Assembly: GCF_000767465.1 (NCBI RefSeq)
Contig: NZ_CP009291.1
Location: 2,063,501-2,127,500 of the forward strand
Source: Novosphingobium pentaromativorans US6-1
Lineage (GTDB): Bacteria; Pseudomonadota; Alphaproteobacteria; Sphingomonadales; Sphingomonadaceae
Direction: 5' to 3'
Length of the DNA: 64,000 nucleotides
Shown: positions 19,597-29,987 of the stretch, in pieces
Layout of the letters: the number at the start of each line of letters is the position of its first letter
Position numbering within the stretch: the first letter of the stretch is position 1
The notes under the pieces: generated by a model
Databases searched by the model: none
What the model was told of the DNA's origin: nothing
The model's input: only the letters and a program-made list of their open reading frames with translations
Translations under genes and position numbers: made by a program

Positions 19597-21480
19597 ATGC
19601 GTATTCTTCTTGCCGCAGTCCTCCTGGCCAGCACTGCACCGTTCAGCCCCGTCCTTGCGTCCGAGACGGCTAGCCCCGCTCCCATCCTGACGACGCCCGA
19701 GGCCAGGGACGTCTGGACCCATGCACAGCCGGAAGTGGCGCGCGTCACCCATGTCGCGCTCGACCTCGACGTCGACTTCGCCACCAGGACACTGGGCGGC
19801 ACGGCGGTGCTTGACGTCCTGGCCGCGCCGGGCGCGACGCAGATCGTGCTGGATGTCGACGACCTCGATATCGCGTCCGTAACCGATGCCTCGGGCAAGG
19901 CGTTGAATTGGAAGGTAGGCGCCGACGATCCGGACCTCGGCTCCGCCATGACCGTCGATCTCGCCGGAGCCAGGCAGATCCGCATTGCCTACCGCACCAG
20001 GCAGGGTGCCAGCGCGCTGCAATGGCTTCCGCCGGAAATGACCGCGGGCAAGAACAAGCCCTACCTGTTCAGCCAGGGTCAGCCGATCAACAACCGCAGC
20101 TGGATCCCGACACAGGACAGCCCGGGCATCCGCCAAACCTGGGAAGCCTCGCTGACCGTCCCGGGCGATCTGGTCGCGGTGATGAGCGCGGAGAAGCTTT
20201 CGGGCGACAAGGGCGAGCGACTGCCTGACGGGCGCCGCCGCTTCCGCTTCCGCATGGACAAGCCGGTTCCGCCCTACCTCATCGCCTTCGCGGTGGGCGA
20301 CATCCGGTTCAAGTCGCTCGGCCCGCGTTCGGGCGTCTGGGCGGAAGCGCCGATGCTCGACAAGGCGGCGAAGGAATTCGGCGACGTCGAGAAGATGATC
20401 GACGCGGCCTCCGCACTTTACGGTCCCTATCGCTGGGGCCGATACGACATGCTGGTGCTGCCGCCTGCCTTCCCCTTCGGCGGGATGGAAAACCCGATGC
20501 TCACGTTCCTGACGCCGACCATCATCACCGGCGACCGGTCGAACACCGACGTCGTGGCGCATGAGCTGGCGCATTCGTGGTCCGGCAATCTCGTCACCAA
20601 TGCGACATGGTCGGACTCGTGGCTCAACGAGGGCTTCACGACCTATTTCGAGAACCGCATCATGGAATCGCTCTACGGGAAGGAGCGCGCCGCGATGTAC
20701 GCCGATCTCGATTGGGACGGCTTGCTGCGCGACATCAAGGCGGCCGGGGGCGAGACCGCGGCGACCACCCGCCTGCACGGCGATCCGGGCGCGACGGCGG
20801 GCCAGCTCGACTACTTCAAGGGCTCGAATTTCCTGCGCATGATCGAATATACCGTGGGCCGTGAGCGTTGGGACGCCTACCTCACTTCCTATTTCGACCG
20901 TCACGCATTCCAGCCGCAGACGACCGCCGGGTTCCTGGCCGACTTGCGCGAACATCTGCTCAAGGACGATTGCGCACTCGAACTCAAGCTGCAGCTAGAC
21001 CGCTGGGCCTATGCGGCGGGGCTGCCCGACAATGCGGTTCACATCAAAAGCGCGACGCTGGCGAAGATCGACGAAAAGCTGGCGGCCTACACGGCTGGCG
21101 GACCGGCAAGCGCAGTGCGGCCGCAGGGCTGGAGCACGCAGGAATGGCTGCGTTTCCTCAACGGCATTCCACGCGAACAGTCCCCCGCGCGCCTGAGGGA
21201 GCTGGACGAGACGCTTGGCCTGTCCGCCTCCACCAACGCCTATGTGCAGTCCGCATGGCTCGAACTCGCCATTGCCAACCGCTATGAGCCGGCGCTGCCG
21301 ACACTGCGCCGCTACGTCGCGTCGATCGGGCGCGGGCTGCTGATCGCGCCGCTCTATCGCGGGTTGATGAAGCAAGGCGAATGGGGCGCGAAGATCGCGC
21401 GTGACGACTTTGCTGAAGCGAAGCCGACCTATCACCCTGCCACCGCCGATGCGATCGCGCGGATCATACAGGGTAATTGA
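19597..21480 (+). CDS. M1-family zinc aminopeptidase, secreted (leukotriene A4 hydrolase-like)
   Basis: A 627-residue gluzincin with an N-terminal Sec signal peptide (cleavage near VLASET, about residue 22), hence periplasmic. The substrate-anchoring GGMEN is at residues 295-299. The zinc motif HELAHSW has His322, Glu323 and His326, and the third ligand Glu345 lies in WLNEGFTTYFE. A C-terminal alpha-helical domain like that of LTA4 hydrolase follows. It probably trims N-terminal residues from peptides. It stands between gyrB and a small zincin on the same strand, without obvious co-regulation. Confidence 0.92.
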   Translation: MRILLAAVLLASTAPFSPVLASETASPAPILTTPEARDVWTHAQPEVARVTHVALDLDVDFATRTLGGTAVLDVLAAPGATQIVLDVDDLDIASVTDASGKALNWKVGADDPDLGSAMTVDLAGARQIRIAYRTRQGASALQWLPPEMTAGKNKPYLFSQGQPINNRSWIPTQDSPGIRQTWEASLTVPGDLVAVMSAEKLSGDKGERLPDGRRRFRFRMDKPVPPYLIAFAVGDIRFKSLGPRSGVWAEAPMLDKAAKEFGDVEKMIDAASALYGPYRWGRYDMLVLPPAFPFGGMENPMLTFLTPTIITGDRSNTDVVAHELAHSWSGNLVTNATWSDSWLNEGFTTYFENRIMESLYGKERAAMYADLDWDGLLRDIKAAGGETAATTRLHGDPGATAGQLDYFKGSNFLRMIEYTVGRERWDAYLTSYFDRHAFQPQTTAGFLADLREHLLKDDCALELKLQLDRWAYAAGLPDNAVHIKSATLAKIDEKLAAYTAGGPASAVRPQGWSTQEWLRFLNGIPREQSPARLRELDETLGLSASTNAYVQSAWLELAIANRYEPALPTLRRYVASIGRGLLIAPLYRGLMKQGEWGAKIARDDFAEAKPTYHPATADAIARIIQGN

Positions 21481-21558
21481 ACGCAGCTTCGTGACGAGGC
21501 GCAGTATATGGGCTAATACAGCCATCATGACTGCAATCCCATTCGGCGGGGCGGGGCG

Positions 21559-21960
21559 ATGAACGGGTCGATCGGCGCTGCGCCTTCGGCCGCGGACTTC
21601 GATGCCCTGGCCCGCTCTGCCTTCGCGCGCATTCCCGAACCGTTTTCCCGGCACCTGGACGGCATTACCGTCCAGGTCGAGGAATTCGCCGACGAGGAAA
21701 CCCTCGAGGCGCTCGGCATGGACGACGCCTGGGAACTCACGGGCCTGTACCAGGGGCGACCCATGGACGAGGAAACGGTGTGGAGTGCAGGCGAACTGCC
21801 CTCGCGCATCACCCTCTACCGCCAGCCGCTACTGGCCGAATGGTGCGAAACCGGAGTCAGCCTCGAGGCGCTGGTGACCCACGTGGTGATCCACGAGGTT
21901 GGCCACCACTTCGGCCTGTCCGACGCGCAGATGCACGCGCTCGAAGGACAGGCGCACTAG
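21559..21960 (+). CDS. Small zincin-like metallopeptidase (PF06262 family)
   Basis: A 133-residue protein whose C-terminal HEVGHHFGLSD carries an HExxHxxxxxD zinc-binding motif. It has the acidic N-terminal half and length typical of the 'metallopeptidase family protein' (PF06262) that is widespread in alphaproteobacteria and actinobacteria. Physiological substrate is unknown. No signal peptide is visible, so it should be cytoplasmic. It is 78 bp downstream of the aminopeptidase and converges on glnD with 31 bp between stops. Confidence 0.88.
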   Translation: MNGSIGAAPSAADFDALARSAFARIPEPFSRHLDGITVQVEEFADEETLEALGMDDAWELTGLYQGRPMDEETVWSAGELPSRITLYRQPLLAEWCETGVSLEALVTHVVIHEVGHHFGLSDAQMHALEGQAH

Positions 21961-21991
21961 CGGCTCGACGCCGCGCGGGCTGCAAGGCCCG

Positions 21992-24748
21992 CTAGGCGGC
22001 GACTTCCTCTACCGTTCGCTCGCTGGCTGCGTCGAGCAGGCGGCGTTCCAGCGCCTTGAGTCGGCTGGTCGCGGTCAGCTTCTCGCCCAGCAGGTCGGTG
22101 ACGTAGAACGTGTCGGCCGCGCGCTCGCCATACGTGGCGACATGGGCCGAATAGACCATCAGCTTCGATTCGAAGAGGGCGTGGGCCAGCCGGTTGAGCA
22201 GGGCCGGACGATCCCTCGCATTGACCTCGACGACGGTGAAGCGGTTCGAGGCCTTGTTGTCGAAGATCACCCGCGGGCGCACCTCGAAGGCATCGGCGCG
22301 CGGCCGGGCATCGGGCTTGGCGACCAGTTGCGGCAGGATCTTGATCCGGTTGGCCAAGGCGTTCTCGATGGAGGTGCGCAGCCTTTCGAGCTGACTTTCC
22401 TCCATGAACGGCCGGCCCAGCGGGTCCTGCACCAGGAAGTTGTCGACCGCGCGCCCGGTGCGCGTGGTGTGGATGCGCGCATCGATGATGTTGCCGCCGG
22501 CCAGGTGAATGCCGCCCGCGATGCGATAGAACAGCCCCGGATGGTCCGAGGCGATGACGGTGACGAGCGTCGCGCCATGCGCCTGGTAGTATTCGGTATG
22601 GATCGAGAGCGCATGCCCCAGCGCCTCGGCCGCCTCGAGCTGGGCGAGGTTCTTGGCGATGACGTCCTCGCTCTCGGCGATCCAGTAGGAATCGACGAAC
22701 TTGGCGCCGACTTTCTCGATAAGCGCGGCATTGGCCGGTTCCAGCGCCTCGACCGCGGCCTTCTTTGCGGCAATGCGCTTCTCGCGGCCGAATTCGGCGT
22801 GGCCGAGACGCAAGCGCTCCTCGGTGGCGGCATAGAGTTCGCCGATAAGCTGGCGTTTCCAGCTGTTCCAGGTTCCGGGGCCGACGGCGCGGATATCGAC
22901 GATGGTCAGCATCGTCAGCTGGCGCAAGCGGTCGAGCGACTGCACGACCTGCACGAAATCGGTGATCGTCTTGGCGTCCGAGAGGTCGCGCTTGAAGGCA
23001 GTGGCCGAAAGCAGCAGGTGCTGGCGCACCAGCCAGCTCACCAGCTCCGTCTCATCCTCGTCGAGCCCGAAGCGCGGACACAGCTTGAGCGCGATCTCGG
23101 CGCCCAGCACTGAATGGTCCCCGCCCCGGCCCTTGGCGATATCATGCAGCAAGACCGAGGCATAGAGCGCGCGGCGTGAACGGACCTTGTGGACGATGTC
23201 GTGCGCCAGCGGGTGATCGTTCTTCAGCTCGCCCTTCTCGACCCGCGAGAGCAGGCCGATTGCCCGGATCGTATGCTCGTCCACCGTATAGTGGTGGTAC
23301 ATGTCGAACTGCATCTGCGCATTGACGCGTCCGAACTCTGTAACGAACCGGCCGAACACGCCGGCTTCGTTGAAGGCGCGCAAGGAGATTTCGGGATTGT
23401 TGCGACTGGTGAGCAGTTCCATGAACAGCTCGTTGGCGCGCTTGTCGCGGCGCACGTCTCCCTTGATCAACACGGCATCGCGCGAAATTAGCCGCATCGT
23501 CTCGGGATGGATTTCCAGGCCTTCCTTGTCGGCCAGCACGAAGATCTCGAGCATGCGCACCGGATCGCTTTCGAACCAGTCGTCGCTCGGCGCCTTGATG
23601 CGCCCGCCGAAGACCTTGTAGCCCTTGAGCGTGCGGGGCTTGGCGCGAAACCCGGCCAGCAGGCCGCGCGGCTGCTTGCGCGCGAACTGCTCGTCGAGCT
23701 GGGCGAGGAACACCCCGGTCAGGTTGCCGACGACTTTCGCCTGCAGGAAGAAGAAGTGCATGAAGCGCTCGACCGCGCTCTTGCCGGGCCGGTCGGCATA
23801 GTTCATCCGCGCCGCAACCTCGCGCTGCATGTCGAAGGTCAGGCGATCCTCGGCCCGCTTGGTGATCGTGTGCAGATGGCAGCGCACCGCCCAGAAGAAG
23901 TTCTCGGCGCGGCGGAACGCCTTGTATTCCTTGGACGTAAGCAAGCCGACCTGCACCAGTTCGGACGGGTCGCGCACCTTGTGGATGTACTTGCCGATCC
24001 AGTAAAGCGTGTGCAGGTCGCGCAGCGAGCCCTTGCCTTCCTTGACGTTGGGCTCGACCACGTAACGGCTGTCGCCCATGCGCTTGTGCCGTTCTTCGCG
24101 CTCGGCCAGCTTCTCCACCACGAACTGGCGTTCGGTGCCGGAAACCACATCGCTCCAGAAGCGTTGGCGCGCTTCCTCGTATAGGTCCTGGTCGCCCCAG
24201 ACGTAGCGCCCTTCCAGCATCGCCGTTCGGATCGTCAGGTCCGAGCGGCTCATCTTCACCATCTCGTCGAGCGAGCGACTCGAGTGCCCGATCTTGAGGC
24301 CCAGGTCCCAGAGGAAATAGAGCATCGCCTCGATCACCTGCTCGCACCACGGCGTCTGCTTGATCGGGGTGAGGAAGGCGATGTCGACGTCCGAATGCGG
24401 CGCCATTTCACCGCGGCCATAGCCACCCACGGCCATGATCGTCAGGCGCTCCCCGCGCGAGCGGTTGCTGACCGGATAGACATTGTCGACCACGTGATCG
24501 TGAATCACCCGCATGAGCTGGTCGACCAGGAAGGCCTGCGCCTCGGCCACGTCGTGCCCGGCGGAAGGCTTGCTGGTCAGCCGTTCGGCAATTTCCGCGC
24601 GCCCCGAATCCAGCGCACCGCGCAGCACATCGACGATGGCACGGCGCGCCTTGGTGTGGCCGGACTCGTCGACGAGCTTGTCGATGGCGAGGACCAGGGC
24701 ACGACGGTCGATGACGGAACGCGGAGAGGGAATGCGGATGACGCTCAT
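21992..24748 (-). CDS. glnD: [Protein-PII] uridylyltransferase / uridylyl-removing enzyme
   Basis: A 918-residue nitrogen-sensing enzyme that uridylylates PII when glutamine is low and removes UMP when it is high. The nucleotidyltransferase motif is GGYGRGEMAPHSDVDI (about residues 113-128). The middle contains the GlnD-specific helical domain, then an HD domain with LLHDIAKGRGGDHS. Two ACT domains close the protein: one near ASDHPGLFYRIAGGI, one near NARDRPALLNRLAHALFE. Length is normal. It is monocistronic here and divergent from lgt. The PII target genes (glnB/glnK) are outside the window. Confidence 0.96.
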   Translation of the reverse strand: MSVIRIPSPRSVIDRRALVLAIDKLVDESGHTKARRAIVDVLRGALDSGRAEIAERLTSKPSAGHDVAEAQAFLVDQLMRVIHDHVVDNVYPVSNRSRGERLTIMAVGGYGRGEMAPHSDVDIAFLTPIKQTPWCEQVIEAMLYFLWDLGLKIGHSSRSLDEMVKMSRSDLTIRTAMLEGRYVWGDQDLYEEARQRFWSDVVSGTERQFVVEKLAEREERHKRMGDSRYVVEPNVKEGKGSLRDLHTLYWIGKYIHKVRDPSELVQVGLLTSKEYKAFRRAENFFWAVRCHLHTITKRAEDRLTFDMQREVAARMNYADRPGKSAVERFMHFFFLQAKVVGNLTGVFLAQLDEQFARKQPRGLLAGFRAKPRTLKGYKVFGGRIKAPSDDWFESDPVRMLEIFVLADKEGLEIHPETMRLISRDAVLIKGDVRRDKRANELFMELLTSRNNPEISLRAFNEAGVFGRFVTEFGRVNAQMQFDMYHHYTVDEHTIRAIGLLSRVEKGELKNDHPLAHDIVHKVRSRRALYASVLLHDIAKGRGGDHSVLGAEIALKLCPRFGLDEDETELVSWLVRQHLLLSATAFKRDLSDAKTITDFVQVVQSLDRLRQLTMLTIVDIRAVGPGTWNSWKRQLIGELYAATEERLRLGHAEFGREKRIAAKKAAVEALEPANAALIEKVGAKFVDSYWIAESEDVIAKNLAQLEAAEALGHALSIHTEYYQAHGATLVTVIASDHPGLFYRIAGGIHLAGGNIIDARIHTTRTGRAVDNFLVQDPLGRPFMEESQLERLRTSIENALANRIKILPQLVAKPDARPRADAFEVRPRVIFDNKASNRFTVVEVNARDRPALLNRLAHALFESKLMVYSAHVATYGERAADTFYVTDLLGEKLTATSRLKALERRLLDAASERTVEEVAA

Positions 24749-24945
24749 ATCTCTGGACTTCTAGACGCCGCGAGGCGCAAGGGAAACCCGCTCTCGCCAT
24801 TCTTCGCATTCGCGCCGCACCGGCGGCATTTTCGCGATGAACCGGCAAAACCCGGCTATCTTCGCCCCTCCCTCTATGCCAGAAGGCCGCCAAGCAGCCG
24901 CCGGTCCCGGCGGACACGGTAACGCAAAAACACGAGGTCGAACGC

Positions 24946-25845
24946 TTGTCCCTGCTTACCCTTGCCGCTGCTGCCGCTCAGGCACACGAACCGATTCACT
25001 GGGTCGACCTGGGCCTGAAGAACTACCTTTTCCGGATCGGCAGCTTCGAGCTTCGCTGGTACTCGCTCGCCTATCTGGCCGGCATCGTGCTGGGCTACTG
25101 GCACCTCTCGCGCATGATCAAGTCACCGGGCGCGCCGCTGGCACAGCGCCATGCCGACGACCTGTTCTTCTACTGCACGCTCGGCATCATCCTGGGCGGC
25201 AGGCTGGGCTACGCCACGTTCTATACCGGCGGAAACACCGGCATTCCCAGCCTTTGGGCCCATCCTGCCGAACTGCTTTCGCTGTGGCACGGCGGGATGA
25301 GCTTCCACGGCGGCCTGATCGGCGTGCTGCTGGCGATGGCCTGGGTTTCCTGGCGCGGCGGACTGAATTTCGTGCGGGTGGCAGACTACCTTTCGGTATG
25401 TGTCCCCTTCGGCATGATGTTCGGGCGCCTGGCCAATTTCGTGAACGGCGAACTCTGGGGCCGCGTGGTCACCAATCCGAACCTGCCCTGGGCGATGGTC
25501 TTCCCCGATGCGCCGGACCAGCTCCCGCGCCACCCCAGCCAGCTTTACGAAGCCGGGCTGGAGGGCCTGCTGATGATCGTCATCATGCTCACCCTCTACT
25601 GGAAAACGCGCGCACGCTTCCGTCCCGGCCTGCTGGTGGGCGTATTTACCGTCGGCATCGGCTGCGCCCGTTTCTTCGTCGAGTTCTTCCGCGAACCCGA
25701 TGCCCAGCTTGAGGACTTCGCGCGGGAAACCGGGCTTTCGATGGGTCAGTGGCTGACGATCCCGCTGATCCTGCTGGGCCTGTTCATGATCGCCCGCGCC
25801 ATCGCCAAGCCGGCGCTTGCCAGCGGCAGGCCCGCCACCGCCTGA
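24946..25845 (+). CDS. lgt: Prolipoprotein diacylglyceryl transferase
   Basis: A 299-residue inner-membrane enzyme transferring diacylglycerol from phosphatidylglycerol to the lipobox Cys of prolipoproteins. About seven transmembrane helices are visible. The Lgt signature region GRLANFVNGELWGR is intact, as are the conserved HGGMSFHGG and HPSQLYEA segments. The start is taken as TTG after CGAGG; no better ATG is in frame. It overlaps the next gene by one base (TGATG), so the two are co-translated. The window encodes at least two likely Lgt substrates (26931-28667 and 35182-35355). Confidence 0.95.
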   Translation: MSLLTLAAAAAQAHEPIHWVDLGLKNYLFRIGSFELRWYSLAYLAGIVLGYWHLSRMIKSPGAPLAQRHADDLFFYCTLGIILGGRLGYATFYTGGNTGIPSLWAHPAELLSLWHGGMSFHGGLIGVLLAMAWVSWRGGLNFVRVADYLSVCVPFGMMFGRLANFVNGELWGRVVTNPNLPWAMVFPDAPDQLPRHPSQLYEAGLEGLLMIVIMLTLYWKTRARFRPGLLVGVFTVGIGCARFFVEFFREPDAQLEDFARETGLSMGQWLTIPLILLGLFMIARAIAKPALASGRPATA

Positions 25846-26909
25846 TGGCCGGCATCGAGGACAACCGTGACCCGCTGGATGCGATATTCCGGCGGCTGAT
25901 CGCCAATTACGGCCCGATCACGCTCATGCACTACATGGGCGAATCGAATGCGCGCTACTACTCGGGCAAGGACCCGCTGGGCAGTGCGGGCGACTTCATC
26001 ACCGCGCCCGAAATCAGCCAGATGTTCGGCGAGCTCATCGGCCTGTGGCTGGCCGACATGTGGATACGCGCCGGACGCAGCGACAAGGTCCACTACGTCG
26101 AACTCGGCCCCGGCCGCGGCACGCTGGCGCGCGATGCGCTCAGGGCCATGAAGAAGTACGGCCTCGAACCCAAGGTTCACTTCGTCGAGAGTTCGGCCGC
26201 GCTCAAGGACATCCAGCTTGCCGCGGTGCCGCAGGCGCAGTGGCATCACGACATGTCCACCCTGCCTGCGCGCGGCCCGCTGCTGATCGTGGGCAACGAA
26301 TTCCTCGATGCACTGCCGATCCGACAGCTGGTCAAGACCGCGCAGGGCTGGCGCGAGCGCATGGTCGGCCTCGACGCCGACGAACGCTTCATCCCGGTCG
26401 CGGGGGACAAGCCGATGGACGCCGCGATTCCAGAGGCGCGGCGCGAGGCCGAGGACGGCACCCTGATCGAGACCTGCCCGGGCGCGGCCTCGGTCACTTA
26501 CGAGATTTCGGGCAGGCTGCTGGCGCAAGGCGGCGCAGCCCTGCTGATCGACTACGGATACGACGAGCCGCGCACCGGCTCGACCCTGCAGGCGCTGCGC
26601 GAACACAAGATGGTCGATCCCTTCGCCATGCCGGGCGAGGCCGACCTCACGGCGCATGTGGACTTTGCAGCCATGGCCAATGTCGTGCAGGCGCGCGGCG
26701 TGCGGCACCTCGGCACCGTCACGCAAGGCCACTGGCTGCGCGCGCTGGGGATCGAGGCGCGGGCGCAGAGCCTGGCCAGGGTCGCCCCGCAGCATGCAGA
26801 GGCGATACAGTCGGCGATGCACCGCCTGGTTGCCGAGGACCAGATGGGCTCGCTGTTCAAGGTCATGGGCATCGGTGCGCCGGAATGGCCGCTCGGCGCA
26901 GGGTTCTGA
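25845..26909 (+). CDS. MidA/NDUFAF7-like SAM-dependent methyltransferase
   Basis: A 354-residue protein of the DUF185 / PF02636 family. The eukaryotic relative NDUFAF7 (MidA) methylates an Arg of a complex I subunit. Supporting segments: ITLMHYMGESNARYY, SAGDFITAPEISQMFGE, the SAM-binding VELGPGRGTLARD, GNEFLDALPIRQ and LLIDYGY. The ATG overlaps the lgt stop, so it is part of the lgt unit. A role in complex I assembly is plausible from the family but not proven for bacteria. Confidence 0.9.
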   Translation: MAGIEDNRDPLDAIFRRLIANYGPITLMHYMGESNARYYSGKDPLGSAGDFITAPEISQMFGELIGLWLADMWIRAGRSDKVHYVELGPGRGTLARDALRAMKKYGLEPKVHFVESSAALKDIQLAAVPQAQWHHDMSTLPARGPLLIVGNEFLDALPIRQLVKTAQGWRERMVGLDADERFIPVAGDKPMDAAIPEARREAEDGTLIETCPGAASVTYEISGRLLAQGGAALLIDYGYDEPRTGSTLQALREHKMVDPFAMPGEADLTAHVDFAAMANVVQARGVRHLGTVTQGHWLRALGIEARAQSLARVAPQHAEAIQSAMHRLVAEDQMGSLFKVMGIGAPEWPLGAGF

Positions 26910-26930
26910 CCGCGCCGAGACTGATATCGG

Positions 26931-28667
26931 TCAGTTCCTGCGTTCGATTGCCCGCTGCTCCTGCGGCACCTGCCGCACCGGAACCGCTCCGATCCACTGC
27001 TGGAAGGCATCGGTATCGACCATGCCCTTGCGGACATCCCTGCCACTGGTGAAAGTGACGAAGCCGTCGCCGCCCTCGGCCAGGAAGTTATTCACGGTCA
27101 CACGGTAGTCGGCCTGCAGATCGAAAGGCTTGCCGCCGATCGTCAAGGTCCGCAGGCGCTCACCCGCAGGACGCCCCAAGTCGTAGGTAAAGTGCACGTT
27201 TGCGGAAGGAGCGAGTACCTGCTGGACTTTCGCCCGGCTCAGCCCGTCCTCGATCGCATCGCGCACTTGCGAGCCGGTCAACGTCATCGTCACCAGGGTA
27301 TTGTTGAAGGGCTGGACCGCATAGATCTGCCCGAAGGTCACTTCTCCGCCCGCTCCCGGATCGATCGGCGCGCGGATGCCGAAGGGGTTGGTGAAGGCGA
27401 TCTGCGCCCCGGCCTCACGGCTGGCGGCAAGCTGTGCATCGGCGATCAGGTTGCCCAGCGAACCGCCGGTCATGCCCTCGTTCGCCGCCTTCGAGGCCGG
27501 CCCCGACAAGCGCCCCACGGGCCGCGAGACTTGCGCCTGTGCATCCTCGACATAGCGCGCGACATAGGCGCTGACGTCGGCGCGCGGCCGGAACGCGGGA
27601 TAGAGCGCCGTATTGGCGACGGCGCCGCGCCCGCTGGAATAGGCCTGCGACTGGACGATGACGTTGTGCGCCTTCTTGGCGAGAACGCGATGGCTTGCAG
27701 GGTCGATGGTAAGCGTGATGTCGGTCACCGCCTTGCCGTAGACATTCGCGCTCGTCAGCAGGATCGGCCGCGACGGATCGATTTCTCCGTAATTGCACAC
27801 ATAGGCCCAGTGGGTGTGGCCCGAGACGACGACGTCGACGCGCGGATCGATCCTGGCAAGGATCGGCAGGATGCCGCCGTTCAGCCCCTCGCAGCCATTG
27901 GGATCGGATTCGCCGGTCGTCTTGCCGCCCTGATGGATCAGCACGACGATGGCATCGGCCCCCGCTGCCTTGAGGCGAGGCACCTCTCGGTTGATCGCCT
28001 CGGCCTCGTCCCCGAAGATCAGTCCCCGGATCTGCTCTGGCGCGACCAGCGTGGGCACTTCGCGCAGCGAGAGGCCGATGAAACCGATTGTCACCTTGCT
28101 GGCGCCCGAACCGAAGGTCTTCATCCCCGTGGCAGGAAACAGCGTCGAACCGTCGGGCTTGTATGTGCTGGCCGCGAGATACCGGTAGCCTGCGCCCTTG
28201 AACTGTTCGAGCTGGCAAGGCTGGAGCCGCGTGTATTTCTCGCAGCCGCCATCCTGCAGGCGCTGCAGTTCATTCCAGCCGCGGTCGAATTCGTGGTTGC
28301 CGACCGCGTTGAACTCGAGCCCGATGCGGTTCATCACGCCGACCGCAGGCTCGTCGAGATGCAGCGAGGAGGCAAGCTGCGAAGCGCTGGTCAGGTCGCC
28401 GGCTGCCACGACCACATTGTTGGGATGCTCGGCCTTGAGCGAATCGACGGCCGAGGCGAGCCATGCCGCCCCGCCTGCCGGCACCGCGACCGTGCCGCCC
28501 TTCCCGTCCGGCGCCCCGACGGAAGCCTTCGGCGGCTCAAGCGCGCCGTGGAAATCGTTGATGGCGATGATCCCCACTTCAACGGGCGCGGCCGTCTGGT
28601 CTATCGCCTGGGGGGTAGTGCAGGCCGCCAGCAGACCAAGCAGGGCAAGGGAAAGTAAGCGTTTCAT
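26931..28667 (-). CDS. 5'-nucleotidase / metallophosphatase lipoprotein (UshA-like)
   Basis: A 578-residue periplasm-facing lipoprotein: the signal peptide ends in the lipobox LLAAC. The calcineurin-like dimetal domain follows (INDFHGALEP, AAGDLTSAS, GNHEFDRGW, SGHTHW). The C-terminal 5'-nucleotidase substrate domain contains NPFGIR and a VQPFNNTLVTMTLTG segment. Such enzymes release phosphate from nucleotides or UDP-sugars in the periplasm. It converges on the methyltransferase gene with 21 bp between stops. Exact substrate unknown. Confidence 0.92.
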   Translation of the reverse strand: MKRLLSLALLGLLAACTTPQAIDQTAAPVEVGIIAINDFHGALEPPKASVGAPDGKGGTVAVPAGGAAWLASAVDSLKAEHPNNVVVAAGDLTSASQLASSLHLDEPAVGVMNRIGLEFNAVGNHEFDRGWNELQRLQDGGCEKYTRLQPCQLEQFKGAGYRYLAASTYKPDGSTLFPATGMKTFGSGASKVTIGFIGLSLREVPTLVAPEQIRGLIFGDEAEAINREVPRLKAAGADAIVVLIHQGGKTTGESDPNGCEGLNGGILPILARIDPRVDVVVSGHTHWAYVCNYGEIDPSRPILLTSANVYGKAVTDITLTIDPASHRVLAKKAHNVIVQSQAYSSGRGAVANTALYPAFRPRADVSAYVARYVEDAQAQVSRPVGRLSGPASKAANEGMTGGSLGNLIADAQLAASREAGAQIAFTNPFGIRAPIDPGAGGEVTFGQIYAVQPFNNTLVTMTLTGSQVRDAIEDGLSRAKVQQVLAPSANVHFTYDLGRPAGERLRTLTIGGKPFDLQADYRVTVNNFLAEGGDGFVTFTSGRDVRKGMVDTDAFQQWIGAVPVRQVPQEQRAIERRN

Positions 28668-28828
28668 GGAAGCGGCTTATCTCGCCTGAACATGACGGCG
28701 GCAAGACGAAGACACGCGAACGGGGGCCACGATCGCGGCATCTCCGATTCTTTGCAGGCAGGGGTTGCAAGGCGCCCGATGCGCCCCCACCTGCTGCAGT
28801 GCAACATTCCCATGAGCAGGACCCTGCC

Positions 28829-29959
28829 ATGAATGCCCATAGCCACGCGCCTGATGGCGACACGCAAACCGTACTCGTCCTGCAGGGAGGCGGCGCACTC
28901 GGCGCCTACCAGGCCGGCGTGTTCGAAGCTCTGGCCGAACACGGCGCGGCGCCGGACTGGATCGCGGGAATCTCGATCGGCGCGATCAATGCCGCGATCA
29001 TCGCCGGAAATGCGCCCGAAGACCGCTTGCCGCAGCTGCGTCGTTTCTGGGACCTGGTCTCCTCGGAATTGCAATTCCATCTGGACGAGCGCATCGGCTT
29101 CGCCCGCCGCGCCTTCAACGAAGCCTCGGCCTTCCTTGCCGCGACCGTCGGCATTCCCGGCTTCTACAATCCGCGCCTGTTCCCGCCGCTCAACCCGGAA
29201 TGGCCGGCGGAGCTCGATTCGCTCAGCTACTACGACACCGCGCCCTTGCGTGCGACCTTGCTCGAACTTGTCGATTTCGAGCGGATCAACCGCTGCGAGA
29301 CCCATTTCAGCGTCGGTGCAGTGAACGTGCTCAATGGCAACTTCGCCTATTTCGACAATCGCGAACGCACGATCGGCCCGGAACACGTCATGGCCAGCGG
29401 CGCGCTTCCCCCCGGTTTCCCGCCGGTCCAGATCGACGGCGAATGGTACTGGGACGGCGGCCTCGTTTCCAACACCCCGCTGCAATACGTGCTCGACAAC
29501 CGCAGCCAGTGCGAGATGACGGTGTTCCAGGTTGACCTGTTCAGCTCTCGCGGGGAAGAGCCGCGCACGATGGCCGACGTCGCCCAGCGCGAGAAGGACA
29601 TCCGCTACTCCAGTCGCACCCGCCTCAACACCGACGTTTCACGCCGGCTTCATGCCTTGCGCGCGGCGGCGCATCGCCTGGCCGACCGGCTGCCCGAGGA
29701 GTTCCAGGACGACCCCGATCTTGCCGCGCTGCTTTCGTGCCGCCCGGCCGGGCCGGTTGCGGTGATGCACCTGATCAATCGCGGAAAACCATACGAATCC
29801 AATTCGAAGGACTACGAGTTCTCGCGCATGACGGTTAACGAGCACTGGGACGCGGGCAAGGCGGACGCGATCCACTCGCTCGATCATCCGGACTGGACGG
29901 GCCGCCGCCTGCGGCCCGATGAGATCATTACGTTCGACCTCGCCAGCGATTGCCGCTGA
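28829..29959 (+). CDS. Patatin-like phospholipase family protein
   Basis: A 376-residue patatin-domain serine hydrolase. The glycine-rich oxyanion loop [14 protein letters not shown] comes first, then the nucleophile motif GISIG and the DGG of the Ser-Asp dyad ([11 protein letters not shown]). A C-terminal DUF3734-like extension follows. A GTG 30 bp upstream is in frame, but the ATG has AGCAGGA and starts a conventional N-terminus. It is 28 bp from bdhA on the same strand. This pairing is recurrent in PHB-storing alphaproteobacteria, suggesting a role at polyhydroxyalkanoate granules or in lipid turnover; that role is inferred. Confidence 0.9.
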   Translation: MNAHSHAPDGDTQTVLVLQGGGALGAYQAGVFEALAEHGAAPDWIAGISIGAINAAIIAGNAPEDRLPQLRRFWDLVSSELQFHLDERIGFARRAFNEASAFLAATVGIPGFYNPRLFPPLNPEWPAELDSLSYYDTAPLRATLLELVDFERINRCETHFSVGAVNVLNGNFAYFDNRERTIGPEHVMASGALPPGFPPVQIDGEWYWDGGLVSNTPLQYVLDNRSQCEMTVFQVDLFSSRGEEPRTMADVAQREKDIRYSSRTRLNTDVSRRLHALRAAAHRLADRLPEEFQDDPDLAALLSCRPAGPVAVMHLINRGKPYESNSKDYEFSRMTVNEHWDAGKADAIHSLDHPDWTGRRLRPDEIITFDLASDCR

Positions 29960-29987
29960 GCATCCGAAAGAGAGCAGGAGCAGGTAT